64,000 nt of DNA. Source: Bacteroidales bacterium (GTDB taxonomy: Bacteria; Bacteroidota; Bacteroidia; Bacteroidales; UBA932). A program made the translations under genes and the position numbers. The notes below the pieces were generated by a model. That model did no database searches, was not told where the DNA came from, and worked only from the letters and a program-made list of their open reading frames with translations. Shown one piece after another: positions 17,792 through 27,306 of this stretch (its first letter is position 1; each line of letters begins with the position of its first letter). The stretch spans positions 26,266-90,265 of the forward strand of contig JAFVQD010000016.1 of NCBI GenBank assembly GCA_017504965.1, given 5' to 3'.

Positions 17792-19209
17792 TTACTTTTT
17801 TACTCTCTATAGCATTTCTGATAGGTGGGTATATCATCTATGGCAAATTTGTGGACCGATTTTTCGGAGCAGACCCTGCACAAACTACCCCGGCCATAGA
17901 GAAAGCCGATGGTGTGGACTTTAAGGTCCTCCCTACCTGGAAGATATTTGTGATACAGTTTCTCAATATCGCCGGCCTCGGTCCCATCTTCGGAGCCATT
18001 ATGGGGGCAGCATACGGTCCTATCGCCTATCTCTGGATAGCGATAGGGTGTGTATTTATGGGTGCTGTGCAGGACTACTTCTCCGGTATGCTCTCTGTGA
18101 GAAATGGTGGGCTGAATATGCCCGATATCATCGGCAAATATCTCGGCAAGGGGGTCAAGACCATTATGAGTATAGTGGTCCCATTCCTTCTGCTGGCAGT
18201 GGGTGTATCATTTGTGACAGGGCCTGCAGATCTTCTCCAGTCCCTTTCAGGGATGAATAAGAATATCTGGCTCTATATAATATTTGCCTATTATATCCTG
18301 GCCACACTCCTCCCTATTGACAAGATTATCGGAAATATATACCCGATCTTCGGAGGAGCGCTCCTCTTTATGGCTGTAGGTGTAGGGGTCGCCCTTATCT
18401 ACAACGGAGCGGTAGGAAATGTCACTATCCCAAATCTGACCCTCGATTCATTCCAGAACTATCATCGTGATCCTGCGAACAATATAGTCATACCGATGCT
18501 GTTTGTAGTGATATCGTGCGGAGCGATCTCCGGATTTCACTCCACCCAGTCTCCCCTTATGGCCAGATGCCTGAAGACAGAGAAACACGCACGCCCTGTT
18601 TTCTACGGTGCTATGATCGCGGAAGGTATAGTGGCTATGATATGGGCTACTGCGGCAATGGCATATTTCGGCGGTCCCGAAGGGCTTAATGCTGCCGGAG
18701 TGACCCCCGCTGTCGCTGTAAATGAGATTTGTAACAGCTGGCTCGGAAAAGTGGGTGCCATCCTCGCAGTCATAGGTGTCATAGCTTGTCCTATCACCTC
18801 AGGAGATACAGCCTTCAGGAGTCTCCGCCTCACATTGGCAGATCTTTTCCATATCGACCAGAAAGCTGTAGTGAAGAGAATATTGGTCTCTCTCCCCATT
18901 TTTGCACTCGCATATTTCTGCTGCCAGGTAGATTTCTCTACCCTATGGAAATATGTAGGGATAGGTAATCAGATTCTCGCTACCATAGTGATGTGGACCG
19001 CGACAGGATATCTCCTGAAGATGAAAAAGCCGCACTGGATGTGTTCCATCCCTGCGACTTTCCTCACATATGTATGCGTATGCTATTTTATTGTGGCCCC
19101 TGTGGTAAATGGTGGTCTCCATCTGACACCGGTCATCGGCCACATCGCTGGTGTAGTGGCTGCATTTGCTGCCCTGTTCACAGTTCTGAAGACTTCAGCG
19201 TCGAGATAA
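17788..19209 (+). CDS. cstA: carbon starvation protein CstA family transporter
   Basis: A 473-residue polytopic membrane protein of the CstA family. Characterised relatives take up peptides or pyruvate under carbon limitation. Family blocks visible are the N-terminal [53 protein letters not shown] and [25 protein letters not shown]. The length fits the short Bacteroidota form and is much less than the 700-residue E. coli CstA. It overlaps pfkA by four bases and converges with the esterase gene, sharing 32 bases of coding sequence at their ends. Confidence 0.9.
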   Translation: MITFLLSIAFLIGGYIIYGKFVDRFFGADPAQTTPAIEKADGVDFKVLPTWKIFVIQFLNIAGLGPIFGAIMGAAYGPIAYLWIAIGCVFMGAVQDYFSGMLSVRNGGLNMPDIIGKYLGKGVKTIMSIVVPFLLLAVGVSFVTGPADLLQSLSGMNKNIWLYIIFAYYILATLLPIDKIIGNIYPIFGGALLFMAVGVGVALIYNGAVGNVTIPNLTLDSFQNYHRDPANNIVIPMLFVVISCGAISGFHSTQSPLMARCLKTEKHARPVFYGAMIAEGIVAMIWATAAMAYFGGPEGLNAAGVTPAVAVNEICNSWLGKVGAILAVIGVIACPITSGDTAFRSLRLTLADLFHIDQKAVVKRILVSLPIFALAYFCCQVDFSTLWKYVGIGNQILATIVMWTATGYLLKMKKPHWMCSIPATFLTYVCVCYFIVAPVVNGGLHLTPVIGHIAGVVAAFAALFTVLKTSASR

Positions 19210-20464
19210 TCCACTCCCAGAGTGCATTCATCTGCTCCGGGTAGGTCCAGTGACCGATATTCTCCCCTATGATCACCTGTTTGGGGGCTGGGATTACATT
19301 GTATGTGGCACAAGTGGTAGTCGGGGCACAGGTGATATCGTTGTATCCATAGAGATAGCACACCGGCGCCTTTAGTCCCCTGGCGAAATTGGATACATCG
19401 TAGTAGCGGGCTGTACGGATATACTCATCGGTGCGATTTGCCTGGTTCTTAAACATATGGGGCCATCCTCCGGCTCTCCCGTGAATGTACCCTTCGTGGT
19501 CGCACATCGCCGGGAAATAGGCTACTGTAGCTTTGATTCTGGGGTCCAAACGTGATGTCACTATCGACAGAGTTCCACCCTGGCTTCCTCCGAAAGTCCC
19601 CACGATACCATTGCACTGAGGGAGTGACTGAAGAAAATCTATCCCCTGTACTGCACCCAAAAATACCCTGTGGTAGTAGTATTTCTCGGGGTCGTTCAGA
19701 TTGTCTTCGGGATACCACGACAAGATGCCGCTTCCCAAGTCTTCATAGATGCTCCCTTCGAGGTTTACCGGGATGCCGTGTATCCCCAACTCCAGGACGA
19801 TAACCCCTTTTCTGGCGTGAGCGATGTCACCCCCTTTAGGACCGACCCCTGCCCCGGGGAAGCGGAGGATCGCAGGATATTTCCCCTCCTCTTTAGGGAC
19901 TGTCAGCACCCCGTACATCCTTGATCCTTTGATATTTCCATATGAAATATGATATACGTCCACATCATCTGTGCATCGCTCTTCGAGCAATTCCATTTTC
20001 GGATCGAGTTTGACCTTTTCCAGCTTCGCAACAGATTTTTTCCAGAATTCATCGAAGTCATCTGGCATCACACTTACCGGACGGAGTTTTTCTGGCTCAA
20101 ATCCCACAGTACTTCGTACAATGTACCTCTCCCCTTCGTATTCCACAGTTGCTTTCACCCTCAGAAAGCCGGGCTTTTTCATTGTTCCGGCCTGGATCTT
20201 CCCTTCGTACCCTTTGAGGGTCACCTCCTCCGAAATATGGGGCTCCATAAGGTCTTCCGATACCTCATATTTTACATTTACCCCCTCCAGCGGCAAGCCG
20301 CAATGGAGAGTGGTCACTTTCATATTTACCTGCTGCCCCACTTGGTACAGGGCATCTGCGTGGTCAGGTACCAGTATCACCTGCACCTTCCCCTGACGGG
20401 GCTGCGCCCCCAATACCACAGCCACAAAACTGAGCGCTAACGCAATAACAAACTTCTTCATCAT
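19178..20464 (-). CDS. secreted acetylxylan esterase/cephalosporin-C deacetylase family protein
   Basis: An alpha/beta hydrolase of the AXE1 family, predicted to remove acetyl groups from plant polysaccharides. The 428-residue protein has a signal peptide (MMKKFVIALALSFVAVVLGA) and an N-terminal beta-rich domain (about residues 25-120) before the hydrolase. The nucleophile elbow is GGSQGG in GTFGGSQGGTLSIVTSRLDP. The acid may be the Asp in YGYNDITCAPT and the base the His in ENIGHWTYPEQ. It follows aroC by 9 bases and is probably cotranscribed with it. Its last 32 bases overlap the convergent cstA gene. Confidence 0.85.
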   Translation of the reverse strand: MMKKFVIALALSFVAVVLGAQPRQGKVQVILVPDHADALYQVGQQVNMKVTTLHCGLPLEGVNVKYEVSEDLMEPHISEEVTLKGYEGKIQAGTMKKPGFLRVKATVEYEGERYIVRSTVGFEPEKLRPVSVMPDDFDEFWKKSVAKLEKVKLDPKMELLEERCTDDVDVYHISYGNIKGSRMYGVLTVPKEEGKYPAILRFPGAGVGPKGGDIAHARKGVIVLELGIHGIPVNLEGSIYEDLGSGILSWYPEDNLNDPEKYYYHRVFLGAVQGIDFLQSLPQCNGIVGTFGGSQGGTLSIVTSRLDPRIKATVAYFPAMCDHEGYIHGRAGGWPHMFKNQANRTDEYIRTARYYDVSNFARGLKAPVCYLYGYNDITCAPTTTCATYNVIPAPKQVIIGENIGHWTYPEQMNALWEWIISTLKSSEL

Positions 20465-20473
20465 ATAGCAAAT

Positions 20474-21445
20474 TTATAGATTATCGACCAGGACGATGGC
20501 GGCGATAGCCTCTATGATGACGGGGCAGCGGAGGGCAATGCAGGCATCGTGCCTCCCTGGGACGCTGAACTCGACCATCTCCTCTGTTATGAAATTGAAT
20601 GTTTTCTGCACTTTGGATATACTCGATGTAGGCTTCACAGCCACTCTGAAAACGAGAGGATTGCCATTGGTAATACCACCATTTATCCCACCTGCTCCAT
20701 TGGTGGCAGTATGCCCCATATTGTCTACGAAACAGTCATTGTGCTCACTTCCTTTCATACGGGCAGCCCCGAAACCATCTCCAAACTCCACTCCGCGAAC
20801 CCCCGGTACACTGAAAGCCAGATGGGCTATCTGAGACTCTGCCGAATCAAACATTGGCTCTCCCAGACCGATCGGCACCCCATTGCATACACACTCTATC
20901 ACACCACCGAGCGAATCCCCTTCAGCGATAGCCTGATCCAGAGCACCCTCCCATTTTTTCTCATCTCTTTCACCACCGATCTCCACTATGCGGGCCTCTA
21001 CCTTTATCTCCTCGCCAAGGATCTTCTTCGCCACCACGCCAGCTGCTACCAGGCATAGTGTCATCCTCCCCGAAAAGTGTCCCCCGCCACGAATATCATT
21101 GAAGAAGTTGTGCTTCACCTGAGCCACGAAATCGGCGTGTCCGGGTCTGGGAACATCCCTGAAGAGCGAATAATCGGCAGATCTTGTATTCTGGTTCTCA
21201 AATACCACAGTCAGTGGTGCCCCTGTAGTGCACCCTTCGAACAATCCGCTCACGATCCTGGGAATATCCCCCTCAATACGGGGAGTGGTCCCCTTGGCTC
21301 CTGCTTTCCGTCTGAGAAGATCACCAGTAAAGTCCTCTGTATCAAGTTCAATCCCTGCAGGGACACCATCCATTACCACCCCTATAAGATCCCCGTGTGA
21401 CTCTCCGAAGACCGAAATTCTGAAATTCTTGCCGTAGCTGTTCAT
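20474..21445 (-). CDS. aroC: chorismate synthase (short, divergent form)
   Basis: It converts 5-enolpyruvylshikimate 3-phosphate to chorismate using reduced FMN, the last step of the shikimate pathway. Motifs seen are FGESHG near the N-terminus, RRKAGAKGTTPRIEGD (the RRxxG...T..R..D flavin/substrate loop), RPGHAD and RGGGHFSGR. At 323 residues it is shorter than the usual 350-360, and the canonical RRRPGQ block is replaced by RRKAGAKGT, so it belongs to a divergent group. It is transcribed divergently from pheA, so two steps of aromatic amino acid synthesis sit back to back. Confidence 0.9.
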   Translation of the reverse strand: MNSYGKNFRISVFGESHGDLIGVVMDGVPAGIELDTEDFTGDLLRRKAGAKGTTPRIEGDIPRIVSGLFEGCTTGAPLTVVFENQNTRSADYSLFRDVPRPGHADFVAQVKHNFFNDIRGGGHFSGRMTLCLVAAGVVAKKILGEEIKVEARIVEIGGERDEKKWEGALDQAIAEGDSLGGVIECVCNGVPIGLGEPMFDSAESQIAHLAFSVPGVRGVEFGDGFGAARMKGSEHNDCFVDNMGHTATNGAGGINGGITNGNPLVFRVAVKPTSSISKVQKTFNFITEEMVEFSVPGRHDACIALRCPVIIEAIAAIVLVDNL

Positions 21446-21467
21446 TCTGAGTATATTTTATAGCAAA

Positions 21468-21475
21468 CAAAATTA
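21468..21475 (-). promoter_or_regulatory. -7 box TAATTTTG of aroC
   Basis: Minus-strand TAATTTTG, an exact consensus match, 22 bases before the aroC start at 21445. Confidence 0.5.
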
Positions 21476-21496
21476 GGAAATAAATGGTAAAATATC

Positions 21497-21504
21497 TAAA
21501 TTTG
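21497..21504 (+). promoter_or_regulatory. -7 box TAAATTTG of pheA
   Basis: An exact match 12 bases before the ATG at 21517. The aroC and pheA boxes are 21 bases apart and point away from each other, so the two promoters must overlap upstream. Confidence 0.5.
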
Positions 21505-21516
21505 TAATAGTTGGTT

Positions 21517-22383
21517 ATGAAACGTAAAGTAGTTATTCAGGGAATTGGCGGCTGCAACCACTACATCGCTGCCAAATCATTCTTTAAGGGTGATGATGTA
21601 GAGACCATCGACTGTGATACATTCAGAAATCTGGTGGACCAAGTGGTAAAGGACCCCTCCAAGCTGGGGATTATGGCGATAGAGAATACCATCGCCGGGA
21701 GTTTGCTGGACAATTTTAACCTCCTAAGACAGAGTGGTCTGGTGATAGTGGGCGAATACAAACTCAGGATAAAGCACGCTCTGGTAGCCCTCCCCGGAGT
21801 CAATATTCACGACATAAAGGAGATCAATACCCACCCTATGGCATTCAGACAGTGCCAGGAGTATCTTGACACCCTACCCCACGTCAAACTGGTAGAGAAG
21901 GATGACACAGCCGGCAGTGCAAAATGGATACAGGAGAACCACCTTACCGACCACGCAGCCATCTGCCCAGCCGGTGCTGCCGAACTTTACGGGATGAACG
22001 TCCTGGCCGACGGAATAGAGACCAACAAAAGAAACTTCACCAGATTCCTCATTTTGGCCAACAAAGCTGTGGCGCAGGAGATTCTCGATGAGATTTGCGA
22101 ATCGAGGGATTATATTAACAAAAGCTCTTTAGTCTTCACACTCCCCCACACCAGCGGCAGCCTCTCCAAAGTCCTGACTATCCTCTCTTTCTACGATATG
22201 AACCTGACGATGATACAGTCTATGCCCATTATCGGTGAGGAGTGGAGATACCAATTCTATGTAAATTTGCAGTTTCCGGACTATAAGAGATACCGTCAGG
22301 CGATAGATGCCATTCTCCCCCTCACTAAGGATCTTCAGATTATGGGTGAGTATATGGAAGATGAAAATTATGAAAGAGGATAG
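21517..22383 (+). CDS. pheA: prephenate dehydratase with C-terminal ACT domain
   Basis: It decarboxylates and dehydrates prephenate to phenylpyruvate on the way to phenylalanine. The 288-residue protein lacks a chorismate mutase domain. The catalytic part has the IENTIAGSLLDNFNLL block and the NFTRFLIL segment that carries the essential TRF motif. From about residue 203 there is an ACT domain (SSLVFTLPHTSGSLSKVLTI), which in the family binds phenylalanine for feedback inhibition. A TTG two codons upstream is in frame, but ATG 21517 fits the family start (MKRKVVIQGIGG) and the -7 box. Confidence 0.93.
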   Translation: MKRKVVIQGIGGCNHYIAAKSFFKGDDVETIDCDTFRNLVDQVVKDPSKLGIMAIENTIAGSLLDNFNLLRQSGLVIVGEYKLRIKHALVALPGVNIHDIKEINTHPMAFRQCQEYLDTLPHVKLVEKDDTAGSAKWIQENHLTDHAAICPAGAAELYGMNVLADGIETNKRNFTRFLILANKAVAQEILDEICESRDYINKSSLVFTLPHTSGSLSKVLTILSFYDMNLTMIQSMPIIGEEWRYQFYVNLQFPDYKRYRQAIDAILPLTKDLQIMGEYMEDENYERG

Positions 22384-22404
22384 ATAAAACTGATTCATAT
22401 AAAT

Positions 22405-23052
22405 ATGGAACTTAAAGTAAAGAAAATTGCGGGGTGCTATTCTGATCCCGAAGCTGTTCCCCATCTTATGGACGAAAAGGGGATAGAATTCAATCCTATC
22501 AATGTAATCAACTGGGAGTCCCATCCTTATAAACCTGAAGTGAAATTCAGAATCGCATATACCGACGATGCCATCCTCCTCCATTATAGAGTGAAAGAGG
22601 AGTCGGTGAGGGCAGTTACCGCTGAAGACAATGGCAATGTGTGGACCGACTCCTGTGTAGAGTTTTTCTCGATCCCAGCCGGTGATGGTGTATACTACAA
22701 TTTCGAATGTAACTGTGCCGGGACACTCCTTATCGGCTCCGGTGCGGAGCGCAAAGGGCGCATTCGTGGTGACAAATCTGTCACTGACCAGATTCTCCGC
22801 TGGAGCAGCCTCGGACGGGAGCCTTTTGAGGAGCGAGAGGGTGAAACAGAGTGGGAAATCGCCATTATATTGCCCTTCAAGGCATATTTCCGTCACGATA
22901 TCAAATCTATGGAGGGAGCTGTGGTTCGTGCCAATTTCTACAAATGCGGTGATCTTCAGAAGACCCCTCACTATGTGTCGTGGAACCCTATCGGGAGGGA
23001 GACCCCGGCATTTCACGCGCCAGAATATTTCGGGACACTTTATTTTGAATAG
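22405..23052 (+). CDS. carbohydrate-binding family 9-like protein
   Basis: A 215-residue protein resembling the CBM9-like fold common in Bacteroidota: a beta-sandwich with VNVINWESHPYKPEVKFRIA-like opening strands, WTDSCVEFFSI (the conserved D-S-C/VEFF block) and the C-terminal SWNPIG...FHAPEYFGTLYFE. There is no signal peptide, so it is either cytoplasmic or exported by another route, which is odd for a sugar-binding module. It lies 21 bases after pheA and 2 before an acyltransferase gene, so probably one transcript. Function unknown. Confidence 0.7.
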   Translation: MELKVKKIAGCYSDPEAVPHLMDEKGIEFNPINVINWESHPYKPEVKFRIAYTDDAILLHYRVKEESVRAVTAEDNGNVWTDSCVEFFSIPAGDGVYYNFECNCAGTLLIGSGAERKGRIRGDKSVTDQILRWSSLGREPFEEREGETEWEIAIILPFKAYFRHDIKSMEGAVVRANFYKCGDLQKTPHYVSWNPIGRETPAFHAPEYFGTLYFE

Positions 23053-23054
23053 AT

Positions 23055-24191
23055 ATGTTTAAGGATACCAAGCCCCATTATCTGCTATTGGATGCACTTA
23101 GAGGTGTAGTAGCGATGACTGTCGTATTTTACCACTTCTTCGAAGCATTTGCCACATCCCCATTTGACCAGAGATTCAATCACGGCTATATGGGGGTCGA
23201 TTTCTTCTTTATCCTCTCAGGTTTCGTGATAGGATATGCTTATGATGACAAATGGAAATCGGGTGATCTCTCTTTAGGCAAATTCTTCAGAAGACGTCTT
23301 ATCAGGCTCCACCCGATGGTAATACTGGGTGCTGTAATAGGGCTTGTAACCTTCTTTATACAGGGAAGTGTCCAGTGGGATGGGACACAAGTTCCCTATT
23401 GGCACGCAGTAGTGGCAATGGTCTGCACTATGCTGATGCTCCCCGCTATACCCGGTACACTCCCCGAGATCAGGGGCAATGGTGAGATGTTCCCTGTCAA
23501 CGGGCCATATTGGTCTCTGTTTTTCGAATATATAGGGAATATTGCTTATGCACTATGTATCAGAAGACTCTCCACCAGGAAGCTTGCAGTGCTGGTGTGG
23601 ATTCTGGGGATGGGGCTTGCCTCCTTTGCTATCCTGAACGGCTCAGAGTATGGCCATATAGGTGTAGGCTGGACTATGGCCGGCAACAATCTTTGGGGTG
23701 GCCTTCTTAGGATGATGTTCTCATATAGTGCAGGTATGCTTGTATCGAGAGTCTTCAGACCTGTGAAGATTCGCGGTGCATTCTGGATATGCTCTGCAGC
23801 CCTTATTGCCATCTTCGCTGTGCCTCATCTCGGCAAGGAGGGTACACTTTGGCTCAATGGTCTTTATGACTCGGTGTGTGTTCTGTTCCTGTTCCCTCTG
23901 ATACTTTATATTGCAGCCTGCGGCAGTGCTACAGAGGTGAATGCCGGCTCAGAGGCTGGTAGCCGCTTCTCTAAAGTATGGAGATTTCTCGGTGATATCT
24001 CCTATCCTCTCTACGTGATACACTATCCATTTATGTATCTGTTCTATGCCTGGTGCTGGGAAGATGGCAAAACCATAGCACAGACCTGGCCGGCTATGGT
24101 CGGTATCTTCTTCGGCTGTATCGTCCTCGCCTACATCGTCCTCAAACTCTACGATGCTCCGGTAAGGAAGTGGCTATCCGAAAAAGTATAA
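23055..24191 (+). CDS. acyltransferase family 3 membrane protein
   Basis: A 378-residue integral membrane O-acyltransferase of the OafA/NodX family. The N-terminal LLDALRGVVAMTVVFYHFFE contains the conserved R-G...H arrangement with His27 as the likely catalytic residue, followed by HGYMGVDFFFILSGFVIGYA and RRLIRLHPMVILG, both family hallmarks. About ten membrane segments follow. It probably acetylates a cell-surface sugar, but the substrate is not known. Its stop codon abuts the stop of the convergent pit gene with no bases between. Confidence 0.85.
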   Translation: MFKDTKPHYLLLDALRGVVAMTVVFYHFFEAFATSPFDQRFNHGYMGVDFFFILSGFVIGYAYDDKWKSGDLSLGKFFRRRLIRLHPMVILGAVIGLVTFFIQGSVQWDGTQVPYWHAVVAMVCTMLMLPAIPGTLPEIRGNGEMFPVNGPYWSLFFEYIGNIAYALCIRRLSTRKLAVLVWILGMGLASFAILNGSEYGHIGVGWTMAGNNLWGGLLRMMFSYSAGMLVSRVFRPVKIRGAFWICSAALIAIFAVPHLGKEGTLWLNGLYDSVCVLFLFPLILYIAACGSATEVNAGSEAGSRFSKVWRFLGDISYPLYVIHYPFMYLFYAWCWEDGKTIAQTWPAMVGIFFGCIVLAYIVLKLYDAPVRKWLSEKV

Positions 24192-25208
24192 TTACAAGAA
24201 CAGATTGACGATAAAGTAGACTCCGCAGGCCAGAAGGGCACTTACTGGGATAGTAAGTATCCAGGCGACAAGGAGGTCTTTGGTCACACCCCAGCGTACA
24301 GCTGAAAGTCTCTTGGTAGCACCGCAACCTACGATAGCACCTGTAATGGTGTGTGTAGTACTTACGGGGATATGGAGCCACTCTGTAAGATATAGGGTAA
24401 ATGCACCGGCTGTCTCAGCCACAACACCCTCTAGAGGGGTCACTTTAGTGATTTTGGAACCCATAGTCTTTACGATCTTCCACCCACCGGACATAGTACC
24501 TATAGAGATCGCTGTAAAGCAGGCAAATGCTACCCAGTTAGGGAGATCGTTAATGCTGTTGATACCCATACCCAGACCATCAGAGTGGGCAGCTATAAGT
24601 GCAGCAGCGATGATACCCATCACCTTCTGGGAGTCATTAAGACCGTGTCCGATACTGAACAGAGCTGATGATACCAGCTGTAGCCTTTTGAACCACACTT
24701 CACATTTGTGGGGATTCTTGTTTTTGCAAATATTCAGGACGATAAGGGTAAAGAAGAATGATATTACCATACCGATAAGTGGTGCAAGGAAGATGAAAAG
24801 GGCGATTTTAAGGATGATGGATCCCTGCACAGCGCCCCACCCTGCAGCCATAATGGCCGCACCGGCAAAGCCTCCGATAAGTGTATGTGATGATGAAGAT
24901 GGGATACCTCTCCACCAGGTAAACAAGTTCCAGATAATAGCTGCTATCACACCTGACAGGATGATAGGAAGTGTGATAAACTCTTCAATCACAGTCTTGG
25001 ATACTGTGTTGGCGATACCGAAGCCGCCGATGATGTATTTGGCGATAAAGAAAGCGACGAAATTGAAGAATGCAGCCCAAATAACTGCCTGGAATGGGGT
25101 AAGGACACGTGTCGATACGATAGTCGCGATAGAGTTGGCCGCATCGTGAAAACCATTGATAAAGTCAAACAGTAGGGCCAATACGATGATTGTTACCAGT
25201 AATTCCAT
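24192..25208 (-). CDS. pit: PitA-family inorganic phosphate transporter
   Basis: A low-affinity phosphate permease driven by the proton or sodium gradient. The 338-residue protein has both PiT signatures: FDFINGFHDAANSIATIVSTR near the N-terminus and the matching segment VSTTHTITGAIVGCGATKR in the C-terminal half (GANDVANA-like repeats with the Bacteroidota variations). It follows the DUF47 gene by 17 bases, the usual PhoU-like partner arrangement. Both are driven from a well-formed promoter at 25908-25939. Confidence 0.93.
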   Translation of the reverse strand: MELLVTIIVLALLFDFINGFHDAANSIATIVSTRVLTPFQAVIWAAFFNFVAFFIAKYIIGGFGIANTVSKTVIEEFITLPIILSGVIAAIIWNLFTWWRGIPSSSSHTLIGGFAGAAIMAAGWGAVQGSIILKIALFIFLAPLIGMVISFFFTLIVLNICKNKNPHKCEVWFKRLQLVSSALFSIGHGLNDSQKVMGIIAAALIAAHSDGLGMGINSINDLPNWVAFACFTAISIGTMSGGWKIVKTMGSKITKVTPLEGVVAETAGAFTLYLTEWLHIPVSTTHTITGAIVGCGATKRLSAVRWGVTKDLLVAWILTIPVSALLACGVYFIVNLFL

Positions 25209-25225
25209 ATATGCTCTTCGAGAGA

Positions 25226-25873
25226 TTAGATGTATTTAACCAGGATACTTTTCAAGCATTTGCCTACGTGCTCAGCTGCATCGGTAGTCTGCTCCATCTC
25301 GTGCATAATCTCTTTGACTTTCATAAGTTCGATACCGTCTTTCTCTTCTTCGAAAAGTCTGATAATGAAGAGTTCGTAGATATCATCACCTTTATTCTCC
25401 AGATCGTGGAGCTCTTCAGCACATTTGCGGATGTTTGCACCGTGTTTATGAACGTCTACCAGATCATAGATAGCTTTAACTACAAAAGCGGCCTCTTCCT
25501 GAATCACCTTAGCCAGTTTGGCAGCCTCTTCAGGGAGTGCTTTAGGGTTATAGATACTGATACGCTTTGCCACAGAGTTGATACCGTCGATAGTGTCATC
25601 GATAGCAGAAGCGAGGTGGTTTATATCTTCACGGTCAAATGGGGTGATGAATGACGATGCCAACTCATCGTGTATAGTGTTATTTATCTGGTCAGCATTT
25701 CGCTCGATATCTTTAACCAGTTTGTAGTATTCTGCACGTTTCTCCGGAGAATCATAGTTCAGACCCTCAGCCAGGGTGTCAGCTGCTTTTGCAAGGGCAT
25801 CAGCAAGAGAATTGAGAAGCGGAAAAAATTTTGGTTGCTTTGGAGCAAATCTACTGAAAAATGAGTTGTTCAT
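25226..25873 (-). CDS. DUF47 family PhoU-like regulator of phosphate transport
   Basis: A 215-residue all-helical protein of the DUF47 (PhoU-like) family, with MNNSFFSRFAPKQPKFFPLL at the N-terminus and helical repeats containing the (E/D)xxxDxxxH/xxD metal-binding pattern, for example DREDINHLASAIDDTIDGIN and ELHDLENKGDDIYE. Family members are encoded next to Pit transporters and modulate phosphate uptake. Here the gene is directly upstream of pit in the same operon. Confidence 0.9.
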   Translation of the reverse strand: MNNSFFSRFAPKQPKFFPLLNSLADALAKAADTLAEGLNYDSPEKRAEYYKLVKDIERNADQINNTIHDELASSFITPFDREDINHLASAIDDTIDGINSVAKRISIYNPKALPEEAAKLAKVIQEEAAFVVKAIYDLVDVHKHGANIRKCAEELHDLENKGDDIYELFIIRLFEEEKDGIELMKVKEIMHEMEQTTDAAEHVGKCLKSILVKYI

Positions 25874-25907
25874 ATTTTTATATCTTTAAACATTTAGTTT
25901 AGGCCGA

Positions 25908-25939
25908 CAAAAATACAAAATGGGTAAAACTCTTACAAA
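25908..25939 (-). promoter_or_regulatory. promoter of the DUF47-pit operon
   Basis: Minus-strand TTTG (25936-25939) and TATTTTTG (25908-25915) are separated by 20 bases, a full match to the Bacteroides -33/-7 promoter. The DUF47 start codon is 34 bases downstream of the -7 box. Confidence 0.75.
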
Positions 25940-25963
25940 TTTTTATCATAATCAGGTAAAAAA

Positions 25964-25993
25964 TTAAGGGCACCTTCAAAAAAGTGCCCTTAA
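25964..25993 (-). terminator. rho-independent terminator of the alkaline phosphatase transcript
   Basis: A perfect 10-base stem, TTAAGGGCAC with GTGCCCTTAA, closes a 10-base loop and is followed on the minus strand by a run of T residues. It lies about 60 bases past the stop at 26055. Confidence 0.8.
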
Positions 25994-26054
25994 ACAACTA
26001 AACATCTATATATTAGTAAGTATAACAAATATGTTAATCATGTTAACAATTTTG

Positions 26055-27266
26055 TTACAGCTTATTTTTCCTTGTGTGGCGGTCATTTTTCATAAGAAGT
26101 TCGATCCTTTTGGGGATATCGGTATTCTTCATCACTCCGCTGAAGTATTCGGCACCTGTCCCGTATGCGAAGACAGGGACTACTGTACCGGTATGACCTT
26201 TGGTACTGAAGTTGAGCTGAACTTTGCTCTTCTTACCTACTTCGTGCTGATTGTAGGCGATCCCGGTGCCACCGGTTTCGTGGTCAGCTGTTACGACAAG
26301 CAGTGTCCCAGGATTCTTATTGACATAGTCGATCATAAGCATAAGGGTGTTGTTGAAATCGTACATTTCGAGCTTCATCCCTTCCGAGTCGTTATTGTGT
26401 CCATAACCGTCGATTATGGCACTCTCTATCATCAGGAAGAACCCTTTTCTCCCATTTTTCTCCAGGGCTTTAATGGCTCTGGTAGCTGCGATGGAGAGGT
26501 ATTCACTTGGGTTTGATATATCTATAGTATCCTCTTTGATGCACTCCCCTTTGGCCGCCCTCATTGTGGCTTTCCCTATTACAGAGCCATCCAGAGCACT
26601 TCGGGAGCCTTGTGGCTGGTTTCTTCTGTGTACCTGACTCATAGGGAGTATTGCCACATATTTTTCTGAATCGGTGCCGAGGATATATTTGTAGTCAAGA
26701 TATACATCATAGTTCTTTTTTTTCAGTTCCCATATAAGGTCGAGTGAGTCGGGTCTGTCGATAAATACAGACTGTCCGGCACCTATGGCTACATCGACTC
26801 CGCTCTCGACAAACTGTTCTGCTATTTTATATCCCTCATTTCGGCTCTTCACCCCTGCGTAGAATGCGGCCGGGGTGGCCTCTGTAAGTGTCGTGTTTAC
26901 CACTATGCCTGTCTTTTTACCCATTTTCTGAGCCTTCTTCAGGATACTTGTGAGCTGTTTTCCTTCAGGATCGACACCCAAATAGCCGTTGCGGGTCCTG
27001 GTCCCTGTGGCCAATGCTGTACCACCTGCCGGAGAGTCTGTGACGTGATTGTCTGCAGAGCATGTCTCTTGGAGCCCCACTACAGGAGCCATCTCAAATC
27101 CGGTAACTTGTTCGTGAGTAAGTAGTGTGGTCGTGACTGCTCCAAAACCCATTCCGTCACCGATAAGGTAGATAACGTTCTTTACATCTTTTGACCTGTG
27201 ATAGGTACAAGAGTTGAAAATGGCGAGAATAGCCATTAACAAGATGATTTTGAAGTAGTTTTTCAT
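26055..27266 (-). CDS. alkaline phosphatase, probable lipoprotein
   Basis: A metal-dependent phosphomonoesterase that releases phosphate from organic esters outside the inner membrane. The 403-residue protein starts MKNYFKIILLMAILAIFNSC, a lipoprotein signal with the lipid-attachment Cys at residue 20. Family motifs are YLIGDGMG (first metal ligand Asp), VTDSPAGGTALATGTRT with the nucleophilic Ser in DSPAGG, and the C-terminal TADHETGGTG metal site. A longer frame adds 11 residues upstream but would break the lipobox spacing. It lies 40 bases after the nucleotidyltransferase gene and near the pit operon, so phosphate scavenging and uptake genes are close together. Confidence 0.9.
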   Translation of the reverse strand: MKNYFKIILLMAILAIFNSCTYHRSKDVKNVIYLIGDGMGFGAVTTTLLTHEQVTGFEMAPVVGLQETCSADNHVTDSPAGGTALATGTRTRNGYLGVDPEGKQLTSILKKAQKMGKKTGIVVNTTLTEATPAAFYAGVKSRNEGYKIAEQFVESGVDVAIGAGQSVFIDRPDSLDLIWELKKKNYDVYLDYKYILGTDSEKYVAILPMSQVHRRNQPQGSRSALDGSVIGKATMRAAKGECIKEDTIDISNPSEYLSIAATRAIKALEKNGRKGFFLMIESAIIDGYGHNNDSEGMKLEMYDFNNTLMLMIDYVNKNPGTLLVVTADHETGGTGIAYNQHEVGKKSKVQLNFSTKGHTGTVVPVFAYGTGAEYFSGVMKNTDIPKRIELLMKNDRHTRKNKL

Positions 27267-27306
27267 ATGTGTATACATTAGAAGTATGTTCTCCTCCATA
27301 CAAAAA

